The position numbers were made by a program, and so were the translations under genes. DNA of 64,000 nucleotides from Pachyseris speciosa (lineage: Eukaryota; Cnidaria; Anthozoa; Scleractinia; Pachyseridae): positions 37,501 through 101,500 of the forward strand of contig JAEMWC010001632.1 of NCBI GenBank assembly GCA_016490735.1. The letters run 5' to 3'. Shown piece after piece: positions 31,201-41,696 of this stretch. Within the stretch, counting starts at the first letter, position 1. Every line of letters starts with the position of its first letter. Under the pieces are notes generated by a model. The model was given only the letters and a program-made list of their open reading frames with translations. It was not told where the DNA came from and did no database searches.

Positions 31201-32433
31201 GGGGGGCGTAAGGGATCGCGGTGATGCGGTTTTGCGTTATTTTTGGTGCGGTTTTGCGGAAAACTTTATTTTAACCTGCGGTATTGCGGTTTCCAAGACT
31301 GTGCGGTTTGCGGTAATTTAAAGTTTTAGGAAGCGGTAAACGGTGAAAAAATGTATCTGTGGTGTTGCATTTTTACTAAATCTCACTCGGATAGTCCTCT
31401 CTCTTTTGTTTTAGTTCACAAGCCAACGCGAGCCAAGTGCTATTTGTCTTTCACGCAGTTTCCAGTTAATGTCTGACATGCTTTTGGTATTAGTCAATGC
31501 TCAAACGTCGGCTCAGATGACTTTCTGGGCTGGGGATCGGATTTCTTTAGCTGTCAATGAGGTCTCGAGAGACGATAGCGGCAAACGGGGTAAACCAGAC
31601 TGACGAGAACCAAACCAAACCTGAGGGAGCGTTGCTGCTGTCGCAGGTCCCGTTCATGAAACCTCTCGCAAACGTCGATATGCGCCCAGCTGACTGCGAT
31701 GCACTCAGTGACTGGGTATCCTCCTAAGACAACGCACTGTCCGCCAAGAGACCACCATGGCCCGACATGGGACACTCCCTGAGTTTATGTATCAAAGGCA
31801 ATGCGAAATCGCAGAGAAACCTATCTCTATTGCTTTTGACGTACAGGTCAGTACAGCAGAAGCTGTCACAGTAAACGAAACGGTGGAACGAGTTTGACGA
31901 AGGTAGTGAAGAAGAAGTCGACGATGGTCCGGAGGTTTCCACGCCAGAACAAGGAGAAATTGGAAGCTCGGCAACATTTCTCCTAGGAGCAAGAACTCGC
32001 TTCGGGAGAGCTGTGCGTTTCAACAATCGTCTGCTTTATTGACCTCTTCCAGTGACTACGTTAACTCCTAGCGATTAGAAACTCCTTATTATGGACTGTA
32101 AACGACGTAATTGGACTTATTAGACCTAAGCGCGTCATGTTAAAGTGCATACATAATCCAAGATACTCGGGGACTCTGCAGTAAGATCAGTTATGGATAT
32201 AATTCAATACTTAGGTAATTTTAGCGTTTCTTTTAATATCAGCGTACACTGCAGGTCGTATTTTTAATGGATAGAAGGACTTTAAGTCTTGACGACGGCA
32301 GCTTTCACATCTGTAACTGCGGTTTCGGTATTTCGGTAATTTTCGATGCGGTATTGCGGTTTTTTTATAATTTTTTGTGCGGTTTTGCGGTTTTCGGACC
32401 TCCCTTACGCCCCCCCCCCCCCCCCCCCCCCCC
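31201..32433. mobile_element. Nested inverted-repeat element with GCGGTTTTGCGG subrepeats
   Basis: Left end GGGGGGCGTAAGGGA; right end TCCCTTACGCC plus a tract of about 24 C. Both flanks inside the ends repeat GCGGTTTTGCGG/TGCGGTATTGCGG. Possible 8-bp target copies TTCTCTGA (31193-31200) and TTCTCTAG (32436-32443) agree at six positions, which would suit hAT. Inside on the + strand, 31757-32041 reads in two frames as an acidic tail (EEEVDDGPEVSTPEQGE, GRAVRFNNRLLY, stop) that I cannot assign. Confidence 0.6.
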
Positions 32434-32439
32434 TCTTCT

Positions 32440-33600
32440 CTAGATACTGGTTATAAGTTATCTAAATAACAGCTGCATTTGTGCACACAGCAGTAAAATT
32501 CTCATTCTCAGTAATACAGGACATGGAATGTGGTATCTTATCAGATGACTTCATTGCTGAGATTTCACGACAGCAGACACTTTCCTGCCCAGTTTGCATG
32601 GGCACACAGTTTCCACAAACCCACCCGCATTTTAAGCTCAAGTCAAGATTGTAAAGAAAAGTAAACATTTCATTAAAAAAGCATATAAGACTTAATTACT
32701 GGCATTTCGTCAATTACACAGAAACCCCTGTTACAATGACTGTACCTGTTATCTAGCCTTTGGGATTGTTCACGCAGTGTCATCGGAATGAAATCGGACT
32801 CACCAAAACAGCTGCATGGAAATTATGGTATTGCATAACAATAAACAATGAAAATGTACAAAAAAACACAGGGAGCAGATAAAATGCGTGAAATGAAAGC
32901 GAACAGCATGAAGTTGTAATTCTACGGCGACCTTTTCATAGTATGGTGAATATTAATAAAGGAGAAACGCGGATCAAAACAACAGCATTGCATGGAAGTA
33001 TGGTTTCACAGTATACATCAAAAATACAATTAAACACCACAAGGAACAAAAAAAAAATGCTTCAAAGGCGATTCCAACTTATTTATTGACCATTCTAAGG
33101 CGACCTTTTACAGTATATTGAGTAAACAAACGCTCACCAATCCACTTGACCGATTCGATCCTTGTTTACATCGTATTCTTTGCACTCGGACGAGTCATCG
33201 GCGGTTCCAGCATACGATTCCGTTGCCATTAATTGGTTCATACTAGTACGGCTCTACGTTAAAAACCACATGTTCGACTTCCTCGGCCTTTTTCGAAGAG
33301 AGAACGAAAGGTTAAACCGAAGAACTTTACGACAGATCGCAAAGAATACTTACAGGAGTGATCGAGCTCCTCGTCTACTCGCCAATAGTGACGTCACAAC
33401 AACACGTGCTTGTTTCCATTCCTTCCATGTCAAGCGCGCGGCCATTTCAGAAACGTTTTCGTTTGTTCTTCGAATATTTCCGTACTCCCAGTTGTTTTGC
33501 TCTCTTAAAAGCTCAGATAGGACAATTTCTACGTGATTTTGTATTCAAGTAGTCCTTTTTAGTGTTTGTTCACTTTGAAATGACACGAAGAAAAGGTTTC
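32440..33600. other. Right part of the THAP-type transposon; no gene recognised
   Basis: Contains two similar tracts (32810-32945 and 32980-33115: GCATGGAA.TATGGT, then GGCGACCTTTT). Short frames at 33162-33552 carry no motif. Confidence 0.4.
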
Positions 33601-35814
33601 GTAATTTTGGTTCATTTGACCTTTAAAACGGTTCAGATCTCCTTCCCAGCAGAGTGCGATATGATATGCCAGCAGGAGGCCAGATGCCAGAGCTACAACG
33701 TCATCATTGGTCGAAATATCTGTGAGCTGAACTCCAGAACCAAAGAAGCCAGGCCGAGGGACTTCATGCCGGATGAGCACCGGTTCTACATGAGGCGTAC
33801 ATTTAACAGAGGTAGCGTTTGCCTTCACGTTACTTTTTTCAATGTGTATCGATAGAGCGAGAAACAATAAAATTAATCTGTTTAACTGTGTTTCAGTGTC
33901 TTTCTGTATCAAACAGAAGACGAATTTGTCAAGCGATTTCAAGCTAGTCCGAAATGAAGATTAGAGTTTCGTTCTCGAGTATCAGTTATTAGCGATTAAT
34001 TTTCCACAGGCGTCAGTTTCTCAGAAGTTAACTTGTGTCTTTTATATGCCGGTGCTTTGGTGCAGCTTAGCTGCAGAACAACCAGCAACACCAAAGGACA
34101 TATTAATTGCTTTATGTGCATTATATTCAACCAAATTTTATTCTTATATCTTGCAGCACCTATTGGTTCAATTCCGGAGCTTCCTGCTGAATCCTGCAGC
34201 AAAATCAAAGCAAGTTAAGGAGACAAAATAGATAACGCCAATTACTGGATATATTCAGGTGGAAATACTAAACATGGAATCCTGGCCACACGCTAAGGTA
34301 TGGCGTTACGGATTTTACTAACATGCCCATTCCCTCTCCGTTAAAGGGCTGCGTCATAGTGATTTCAAATAAAAACCAATTACCCGCAAATACTTTCCTT
34401 GTAACAAAATGCTCCTGGCCGAACACCAAAAGAAAGACATAAAATTATTTTCTAAAAGGGGAAGCAAACCATACTTAGTATTTGGCTGTCTTTTACAGAA
34501 CAGATGTGGAAAACTCGAAAAGGCAAGTTGCAATCTATTTCAGTCCAATCCTCGCCATCTTCAGCCAAAGAAGCTTATGTATAGCGTTGCTAAACTGCTA
34601 AAGTAATTTTAAACAAAACTGCGCGATGAATTCAGGCTCTCTTTTCATCCAATCAGTGCGTCTTTCAGCTATATTGATGTTGATGATATAAGAAGCGACC
34701 TTTAATAATCTTAAATATTGCATCGTTTTTATTTTTAATTTCCCTGAAATCTCAACTTCTTAATTACCCACTCCATAAACGATGAGGAGACTGGTAATAG
34801 TGAATTATTGTGAGATCGTTTCGGTAGACGGAAGATGACAAACACTGCATGTCATTTTTCGGCGTTCTTAAAGTCAGTAGCGCTGCTATGCGAAGCAGAA
34901 TTAACAAGAGCAAAGGTACGGGCCTTGAAAACACCAACAAATGAAATGCTTGTTATATTTCCGTCTACCGAAACGATCCCACAATCCTTCACTAGTACCA
35001 GTCTCCTCCTCGGTTTTGGAGTAGGCAATTCCCCTTCTCATAGTCAAAATCATCAAAATCATCTCAAAATCATCCCAAGCATAGAAGCACGTTTGCAGGG
35101 TTTTGCACTAAACTGATAAAGAATCATCAACACATCATCATCATCATCATCATCACGTGAAATCATAAGAGTAATAAAGAGGAGTCAGGAAAAAAAAGGC
35201 AAAAACTTAGGAATCAAGTATAACACCGTCCAGAAACAATGATAGTCACAAAAGAAAATAAGTAAGTTTTAAGCCAAAAATTTTAACGTCTTTTGGTATC
35301 GGTACATCTTACGGGAATTCCCTTGAAAATGACTTGGCACAATGGATAGTCATGCATTGGACGTTAGATAAATGCAACAAAAAGATGGGGTCACCCTGCA
35401 TTTTACACCCTGCATGCCTGTTATTCTAAGCGTTTTAACTAAGTCGCGCATGAAAATGCTCGAAACTTGAACAACCAAAAAAATGTTATTGTGTAGCAAA
35501 AACCATGAACGGTAATGAAACCTACAGCCTAATTGTTTCTCTGATCTATAATCTTTCTTTATAGTGATTCCAAATTGCCCGATCTTGCGGATACGTTAAG
35601 CAAATCAGACCGCTGCGTAACGATCTCATACTCCCTCCTGGCTTTTCGTGTGTCTATTATGCGTAAATTGCACCGATAATAAGAGGGGTCACCGTTCTCG
35701 TTTGTTTGCAACAGGACAACAAAGGGAAAATTTCGGCTGACAACGATCAATGTCAAGACAAATACGCCATATTTCTAATGTGCGCTCGCACGATTACTCA
35801 CTAAACGGCGCCAG

Positions 35815-36441
35815 AAATTGTGCGCAGTAAGGACGCGCCACGCACTTGTAAAGACTCAGAAATAAAATTTGCTAAACGATTTCTTTTAAACTTTCCATAA
35901 ATCTTCCCTACCATGCACCGCCAACCGGTTAGCCCAGTGGTAGAGCACCGGACTACCGTGCGGGAGGTCTCGGGTTCAACTCCGGCCGGACCAACACTCA
36001 GGGTCTTTAAAAAATAATTAAGGAGAAAGTGCTGCCTTTGTAATTACATCTGCAAACGGTTAGACTGTCTAGTCTTCTCGGATAAGGACGAAAAACCGTA
36101 GGTCCCGTCTCACAGCTCTCTCTCTCTGATTTGTACTTTTTGGGACGTTATAAAGAACCCACACCACTGTTCGAAAAGAGAAGTGGACGTAGACCCCGGT
36201 GGTGTGGCCCCAATGTGCTGTGGGAATGGGTGGGTTGGGGGGTGGGGGGGCACCTTGCATGGGACCTAGGAGTCCCGTTCGTGCCTACCCCTACTGGGTA
36301 GTCCTGTACCCAGTAAAAGCTATAGAATATCACTGTTTCGGAAAATATAATAACAAAGATAGGTCATTGCGCTCGCAAAAGAGATGTGATAAACCAAGTT
36401 TACCCCCATTTATGCCTGTACTGGTACAAATCACACGCACG
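35815..36441. repeat. Dispersed repeat split by a SINE
   Basis: 35815-35918 plus 36331-36441 together match 19562-19760. The split is at CCATGCAC/TGTTTCG. Confidence 0.7.
35919..36330 (+). mobile_element. tRNA-derived SINE, about 410 bp
   Basis: The head has an A box (TAGCCCAGTGG) and a B box (GGTTCAACTCC) spaced as in tRNA genes, then a non-tRNA body (ACACTCAGGGTCTTTAAA, ..GGAGAAAGTGCTGCC..) and an end near TATAGAATAT. The anticodon arm does not fold properly, so this is not a tRNA gene. The empty site at 19562-19760 defines the edges; a 3-bp CAC repeats at both. Confidence 0.75.
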
Positions 36442-36567
36442 TAATTACAAAGGCAGCACTTTCTCCTCAATTATTTAAAGACCCTGAGTGTTGGTCCGGC
36501 CGGGGCTAGAACCCGCGACCTCCCGCACGGTAGTCCGGTGCTCTACCACTGAGCTAACCGGTCGGCG
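36442..36567 (-). mobile_element. Second SINE copy, inverted and 3' truncated
   Basis: On the - strand: CCGACCGGTTAGCTCAGTGG head, B box GGTTCTAGCCCC, then ACACTCAGGGTCTTTAAA and AAGTGCTGCCTTTGTAATTAC, where it stops. Faces the copy at 35919; the shared 125 bp could pair as a hairpin. Confidence 0.75.
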
Positions 36568-36633
36568 GTAGTCGTAATTGTAGTGGTATTTGTAGTTGTG
36601 GTGGTCTTGGTGGTAATGGGAGAGGTGGTGTAA

Positions 36634-36834
36634 GCACAGGCAGCCCAAGCTCTCTTTATGAGCCACACAAGGAACACAATATGGCGTCGAATTATAAGGG
36701 TTTGTATGGGATTTTCTACAAGATATCCATGAAGGTCGTTTAAAGTGAAAATATTCAATAAAAATGGCTTACCTTATTCCATACGTGTTTGTTGTGTGGA
36801 ATAAGGTAAGAGAGCTTGGGCTGCCTGTGGTGTA
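36634..36834. mobile_element. 200-bp inverted-repeat element inside a GGTAGT microsatellite
   Basis: Arms CACAGGCAGCCCAAGCTCTC and its complement (GAGAGCTTGGGCTGCCTGTG). A second inner hairpin, CTTACCTTATTCCA/TGGAATAAGGTAAG, lies at 36768-36808. Flanked on both sides by GTGGTG/GGTAGT repeats. Confidence 0.7.
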
Positions 36835-37444
36835 GGTGGTGTTGGTAGTAGTGGTAGTAAGGGGGGGGGAGTGGTAGTGGTAGTGTTGGTGGTAGTGGTA
36901 GTGGTCATTTATTGATCCATTCATTTTATGAGATAGTTTTTTCATTCATTCCTTTAACGGCCATCGGCTAAATAAGGCTAAAGAAAACTTCTCTTTTCAG
37001 ACGTTTGGCAGAAAATTAAAAAAAAAAATCAACGAGGAACCTGTTTGCTTTGAGGCGAGAAATAACCACCGTGGTGCCTTCAAAATGACGAAAGCTGGAC
37101 GCATCAAGACCATGAAGCTTGTCCACAGACGTGGATCGATACACTGCAACAAAATAACCAGTGCCACATACTGGGGCTGCAACAATATACATCACTATTC
37201 AAAGGATAGTTTGATGACAATCATCACGAAGAAAGTTCATGAATGCGATAAAAGAAAGCACTTCTACTATCTGGAGGGGATCGGACAAAACTCAGCAGAG
37301 CTCATTTTTGGCAACCTGTCAAGCCCTTTGCCTTTGTTACGAAATCAAGAGCTGCAAATCTGGTACGGGCAGGACTGGGCCGATTGTTCAGAAGACGGAA
37401 ACAATGGTGCTACTTGTGTTGATGTGTATGCGTGGTACATATGA

Positions 37445-37868
37445 ACCATCAACACATCCAGGAGAAACGATATCCAAAAACATAAGTCATATAACCATTC
37501 AAAGACGAACCGCCGTTTTGCTTCCCTTATTAAGGAAGATGCCTAATTTAATTTAGTTTAAAGAACAAAGTATTGTTTCGTTCATTCCTAAAACAGAGTG
37601 TTAAGATCCTCATCTCGTTTGTTTCATTATTTTATTCACTTTTCTTTAACCTGCATGACATTTAGACTCGCAGCAGCTCATTTTACTGGTCACTCCTAAA
37701 GTTGACTTATAGTCTGAGCGAAGTAAAGTTTTACGTAGTTAGCTTTCTAGGTTCATAGTTGTGTTTCGCAGAAGAAAGACAAGAAATTATTTCCTCCATT
37801 CATCCTAACCTGAATCTTTTACATTGTGGGACAGATACGTGAGTTTGCTTTGCTTTCTTTGTTGTTAT
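37445..37868 (+). other. Unit 2 3' untranslated region, first part
   Basis: Follows the DVYAWYI stop. Shares TTTAGTTTAAAGAAC and GTGTTAAGATCCTCATCTCGT with unit 0. It is interrupted at 37870 by a pogo-like element and resumes at 39021 (GGTTCCACC, AACTGCTAATAAATA near 39340). Confidence 0.6.
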
Positions 37869-37870
37869 TA

Positions 37871-39018
37871 CCGTAGAGCTCCGATAGTAGCGACCCTCGT
37901 TACTTTCGGAATTGGCAGCCTTTGGAAGTCGCTACTTTCGGAGGGTCGTTACTTTCGGAGTGGGGGAGGGGGGCGTTACTTTTGGGGAACAAAAATCGTT
38001 TACAAATAGAGCTGGCGCGAGCTTTTTTTCCGAAATAAAAAACGAACAACATAAAATTTAAAAAATAACAACAGTTTATTTGCATTCCATATGTATAGAT
38101 TGCGTTTTATAAAAAGAAGGTAACAATGATAAATACAGCAACACGGTAAATAATTAAATAAATCTATATCAACACCAATAAACAAATGAGACAAAATTCG
38201 TCTATCCAGTTTCATGTTTTAATTGCGACATGGGTGGGCTTCGGATGTCTTCCTAGATTGTATTGTCAGTAGTCGGGACGAGTTGTATCAGTTTGTCTCT
38301 CAGTTCTTTTCTTAGACTTCTAAGTCCAATCTTGACGCCAATTTCATGGCAAGAGACCTCATGCCGGCTGAAAGACAGTTATCCGTTCATTTGTGAAATA
38401 TGGAATTTCACTACCCATTTCCGGTAGCAGGGACAGTGAAATAAATATAGATGGTTTACCGGACTACTGCATGGCTGAATCAGCCGATATAGAGGAGATC
38501 GAGTTCTTCACTGACTCAGAGGTGGAAAGCTAAACTGCTTCGATTGTCCTGCATGACGCACCGCTGCGTTTTAGTCTGTACCCCGTACCGGTATCTCAGT
38601 GTTTTTAAACACTGTCATGTTAATCGACGAAAACTATATAGCGTTTTCAATTTCAATTTGAAGAAACGTTCCTGTTCTTAATACGAAATTATGCCGCTTT
38701 ACGGAAGTTCTTACATCGCTACATCGGTGAACTGATGTCAAGGACGAATGGGGGCATAAAGCTTCCCGTTGTTGTAAATTAAAGTGCCTTATCGTGAACA
38801 ATTGTTGACACTGCACGAACATATTATTGTACATTAAAATTTTGACTATTGATTGACAAATTAAAGGTATACGGTATACGGTTTAAAAATCTTGGTCCCA
38901 CTTCTTTCGGGGGGCAGGGGGTTCGCTACTTTCGGGAGGTCGCTACTTTCGGGATTTACTAGCGGCCACAAACAATTGACGTTAATTTCGGGGGGTCGTT
39001 ACTATCGGAACTTTACGG
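37871..39018 (+). mobile_element. 1.15-kb TA-flanked element, pogo/Tigger-like, non-autonomous
   Basis: Inverted ends CCGTAGAGCTCCGATAGTAG at 37871 and the complement of CCGTAAAGTTCCGATAGTAA ending at 39018, with TA on both sides. Inner copies of GTCGCTACTTTCGG and CGTTACTTTCGG stand near both ends. At 38402-38533 the + strand ends a frame with SEINIDGLPDYCMAESADIE and FFTDSEVES-stop, an acidic tail like the C-terminus of pogo-type transposases. It sits in the unit 2 3' region. Confidence 0.75.
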
Positions 39019-39363
39019 TATGTTAACTGCCCATAAAATAGTCTTGCTGGAATTAATCAGTTTTAATATTGTTTTGATTTCATGATCTTGATTGCATGCT
39101 TATGTTAATTTTGAAGCAACACGAAGTACCTTGAAGTAATGTTTTACCTTCAGTTGCGTAAGTATGGCTTTGTTTTGGTCGTGTTCCGGATTTATATCTT
39201 TGTTTGCTTTGTGAATTTGTTGTAACTCCTTTGGGGTTCCACCTTCGAAATGAAAAGATCATCTTTGACCTTTTAGCTGTTTCTGGTTTTCTCTTATCGT
39301 AATTACTCCGACACTATTCATTCACTGACGTGAAATGCTAACTGCTAATAAATATGTTTAAGG

Positions 39364-39888
39364 CTATGTCCGCAATATACCGAACCGCTTTTCGTGTCGA
39401 CATGAAAAAAACTTCCGCACAGTATGAACAGAAACGGCCCAGAATTGAAATAAGTCGTTCACACTGACACTTAAAGGAATTGCGTGAACACGTTTGTCGG
39501 CAAAGTAAATCACGCGACGCGCTTTTTTCTGAAGAATTAAAATTTTATTAAGATGAGTCTTCGATGACTGACCCCGGGAAACAAGCCCGTAAGTTAGGTA
39601 AGGATGGATTAGTGACTGGTAAACATTTAACAATACATGTCGTGGGACAAAATGGCGTAATTTTCCCAAAAGACCGATTATTTTACTGATTTCTGTGGCG
39701 TTGGCATCAATATGAAATTTCCACGCAAGATTTTTATGAAATATAACGCCAAGATATTTGATGTGATCTTTGGACTCAAGGCTAACGTTTTTATTCCTCT
39801 CACTATCAAATATACTGATATTGGAGTTATAAGTAGGCCTCTTCTGGTTGGGGTGAAATAATACAAAGATCTCCCAGGCCTGACCCAA
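39364..39888 (-). mobile_element. C-terminal fragment of a CR1/L2-like LINE reverse transcriptase
   Basis: Open for 174 aa: DHIKYLGVIFHKNLAWKFHI, ISKIIGLLGKLRHFVPRHVLLNVYQSLIHPYLTYGLVSRGQSS and LQKKARRVIYFA. These are the thumb-like and C-terminal blocks after the catalytic palm (YLGV.....W..HI, L...Y..L..PYL.YG...WG). The palm itself is not present. The family is CR1/L2-like by these blocks; 43040-43960 carries a related but distinct copy. Confidence 0.75.
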
Positions 39889-39959
39889 AATAATCTTGCA
39901 CGGAGAAAGAAGCCTGAAAAAAATTCCTAAAATTCTTGAAGTCGTGAATTTTTTTCAGT

Positions 39960-40310
39960 CTTCTATTCGCAATTACATAAATTGCGTTCATTACTGCGAG
40001 GATCATTCTTCATTTGATTTCATTTCCGCAGTTCATATATGATTTATTCCATATACAACATTCACACTCTTCTCTCCAGTTGTCGGGTGTTCTACTGCCG
40101 GGTAATGTTGATTGTGTCTCAGCAACTCCCCGTAGCTTAAAGACACAACACTTTCCGCAAGAGGTGAGCAGTTCCAAGAATGGCCGATAATTGTACATTT
40201 CCAAGGAAGTCAGGTACATCTAGTAGCTTGCCAAACCAGGTCTAATTCTATCTTCTCCAGCACAAGAGTTACGAAATCTAGAAACTTTGGTTTAGCATTA
40301 TTCAATGCTT
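39960..40310. other. Spacer; weak repeat traces, no gene
   Basis: The block GCAGTTCATATATGATTTAT (about 40029) recurs near 50431. The frame 40010-40219 shows no motif. Confidence 0.35.
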
Positions 40311-40314
40311 TACA

Positions 40315-40460
40315 ATAAAGAAAGTGTTATGAAAGGTGTTCGTCATCGTGGTTTCAAATGATAGCTGAGTTAAAGATGTGGATCGCGACGTTTCGACCGC
40401 TATACTGCTGGTCTTCATCAGGCGATCTTGTCGACTGGCTGCGTGTGTTTACCTCTTGCC
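40315..40460 (-). mobile_element. PLE 3'-end fragment with intact hammerhead motif
   Basis: Reverse complement of the 3' end of the PLE at 7490-7640: CACGCAGCCAGTCGACAA, the hammerhead, AACTCAGCTATCA.TTGAAACC and CGATGACGAACACCTTTC. No coding part, so it is severely 5' truncated. Confidence 0.8.
40382..40426 (-). ncRNA. Hammerhead ribozyme motif, identical to the 7508 copy
   Basis: On the - strand ATCGC, CTGATGA, GACC...GGTC, GAAA, ACGT, C and GCGAT occur at the same spacing; all 45 bases equal 7508-7552, while the flanks differ at several positions. Confidence 0.8.
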
Positions 40461-40970
40461 AATGCAAAATTATATCCTTGTAGAAAGTGGGTGGTTCGGG
40501 GTTTAAGTTCAAGTTTTTAGTCTCGTAATAACAAAAAAAAAGAGAAGAGTTCCACCTACGTTAGCTAGCAGATGTCATGGGATAAACTTCCATGTTTGGT
40601 TACCTTAAGAACAGAGGCGTTTAACCCAACATAATTTTAATGCCTTATCAAACCTAATTGTGAAGTCTACCATATTTAAGCCTCCGTTTTCTTTGCTGTT
40701 GATTATAGCTAACGTTTTAATCTTCGGACTTTTGCGCTTCCATATGTATTCAAAAATAATCTTATTAACTTCAGAAGTAAAGGACTCTGGTGTATTTAGT
40801 ACGCTGCAAACAAAAGTTAGTTTTGAAACAGCTATTGTCTTTATTATGTGAGAATGAATATATGAAAATCATATACTTGAACTGCGGATTAATGATTAAA
40901 TATGTGACTGATCATCGCAGTTATGAACATTACTTAAGCAGTAGTTAAAAAAGCCTGAAAAAAAATTCTG

Positions 40971-41016
40971 GCTTGTACGGTGCAGCGCTCTACCGACTGA
41001 GCTAACAAGCCATCGG
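40971..41016 (-). repeat. Partial inverse tRNA-like copy
   Basis: The - strand reads GGCTTGTTAGCTCAGTCGGT, then AGAGCGCTGCACC, joined directly to GTACAAGCC, then a T run and CAGGC. The anticodon 3' side and T arm are missing. Confidence 0.7.
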
Positions 41017-41053
41017 ATACATTACGAACCAACAAAACGACCAGCTCCCAGAT

Positions 41054-41125
41054 GGCTTGTTAGCTCAGTAGGTAGAGCGTTGCACCGGTATCGCAGAGGT
41101 CGTGGGTTCGAATCCCGTACAAGCC
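41054..41125 (+). tRNA. tRNA-like cloverleaf (anticodon position GGT), probably SINE-derived
   Basis: 72 nt: acceptor GGCTTGT/ACAAGCC (7 perfect pairs), D arm GCTC/GAGC, anticodon arm TTGCA/CGCAG with loop CCGGTAT, T arm GTGGG/CCCGT around TTCGAAT. A and B boxes are present. An A-C mismatch in the anticodon stem, C instead of U at position 33, and the trailing TGAATTTTTTTCAGGC hairpin shared with the partial copy argue for a repeat rather than a working tRNA-Thr. Confidence 0.5.
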
Positions 41126-41489
41126 TGAATTTTTTTCAGGCTTTATTTTCACTACTGCTTAAGTACTGTAAACGAGTGCGAGTGTTTCATCAGGGGTTCC
41201 AAACACCGAGAAACAGATGAAAGCACGACGCCGACGGCGGAGTGCTTTTAATGTTTCGAGGTGTTTGGAACCCATGATGAAACACAAAGCACGAGTTTTT
41301 GATACAGCTTCTCAAACTCGCATAAAAATAAAATGGGATATAGCAAATATATTATCTGTATAATTAGCACCGATTGTTTTAACTAGCAATAGCGAAAACA
41401 TTCTTTCGCATTTTTCACAACTCTTTGCCTGCATACATTTTGTGGGAATTGTTTATTTCGCGTCAGTAGTCATCCACTGTAGTTGACAC

Positions 41490-41696
41490 ATGATGGCGGA
41501 GATCACGGACGGAGCGAGTCGTTTTCGCCCGCCTAAAACCTTATCCGAGGTCCAGTTGATAGTTTATGAGGCCGTCCCGGCTTCTACAAAGTACAAAAGT
41601 ACCATGGCAGCTGGAAAGAGAGACGAAATCATGACAAGCGGTCTAGTCAAAGATTATGACTTACACGAAGTGAATTTGTTCCCCTGTAAAATATAG
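41490..41696 (+). pseudogene. Short ORF resembling the N-terminus of KIAA1958/Crypton-like proteins
   Basis: 68 aa: MMAEITDGASRFRPPKTLSE, then VQLIVYEAVPASTKYKS. Anthozoan KIAA1958- and QRICH1-like proteins, related to Crypton recombinases, often start with SRF..P....E...L...AVP.ST.YK; this is from memory. The frame then loses similarity and stops. It lies inside the inverted-repeat element and may be captured or remnant coding sequence. Confidence 0.4.

Larger units (their letters stand above)
28205..33622 (+). mobile_element. 5.4-kb THAP-type DNA transposon with TTAA target site (Kolobok-like)
   Basis: Inverted ends: AGGTCAAATGAACCGAAATT at 28205 and the complement of AGGTCAAATGAACCAAAATT ending at 33622. 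TTAA follows the right end (33623-33626); TCAA, one base changed, precedes the left end (28201-28204). Unit 1 shows the empty site ACGTTTAAAACAG. A THAP-like frame lies near the left end. TTAA targets plus THAP point to Kolobok. The interior also holds a nested inverted-repeat element (31201-32433). No full transposase is visible. Confidence 0.8.
34298..36998 (+). other. Unit 2 intron 2 with SINE and repeat insertions
   Basis: Begins GTATGG and ends CTTCTCTTTTCAG. Carries the intact empty site for the unit 1 transposon (GCTCCTGGCC followed by GAACACC). An inverted duplication spans 34780-35015: GATCGTTTCGGTAGACGGAA at 34817 and its complement at 34960, extending into the GATGAGGAGACTGGTA block. 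Confidence 0.7.
28077..37444 (+). pseudogene. Unit 2: PAN-domain gene copy, inactivated
   Basis: Exon 1 is split: 28077-28200 (MTPHFWLSVAFL...HT) and 33623-33811 (from the TTAA through FYMRRTFNR), 124 + 189 = 313 nt, the exact length of the intact exon. Exon 2 (34157-34297, 141 nt, GSIPELPAESCSKIKAS) has a TAA at the Glu codon after KAS, and its last Cys codon is CGC followed by TAA. Exon 3 (36999-37444) has an expanded A run near 37014 that shifts the frame, then an open body with MTKAGRIKTMKLVHRRGSIHCN and the DVYAWYI end. Splice sites are still GT/AG. It is dead on at least four counts, yet the sequence is close to unit 1. Confidence 0.85.

Noticed and set aside
34835..35116. 93-aa ORF in unit 2 intron 2
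   Set aside because: Lies in intron sequence shared with unit 1, where the frame is not conserved, and spans an inverted duplication.
35923..35996. Possible tRNA gene
   Set aside because: A and B boxes fit, but the anticodon arm does not pair and a long SINE body follows; a second inverted copy has the same body.
36199..36444. ORFs over the SINE body on both strands
   Set aside because: SINE sequence; the frames end in flanking repeat DNA.
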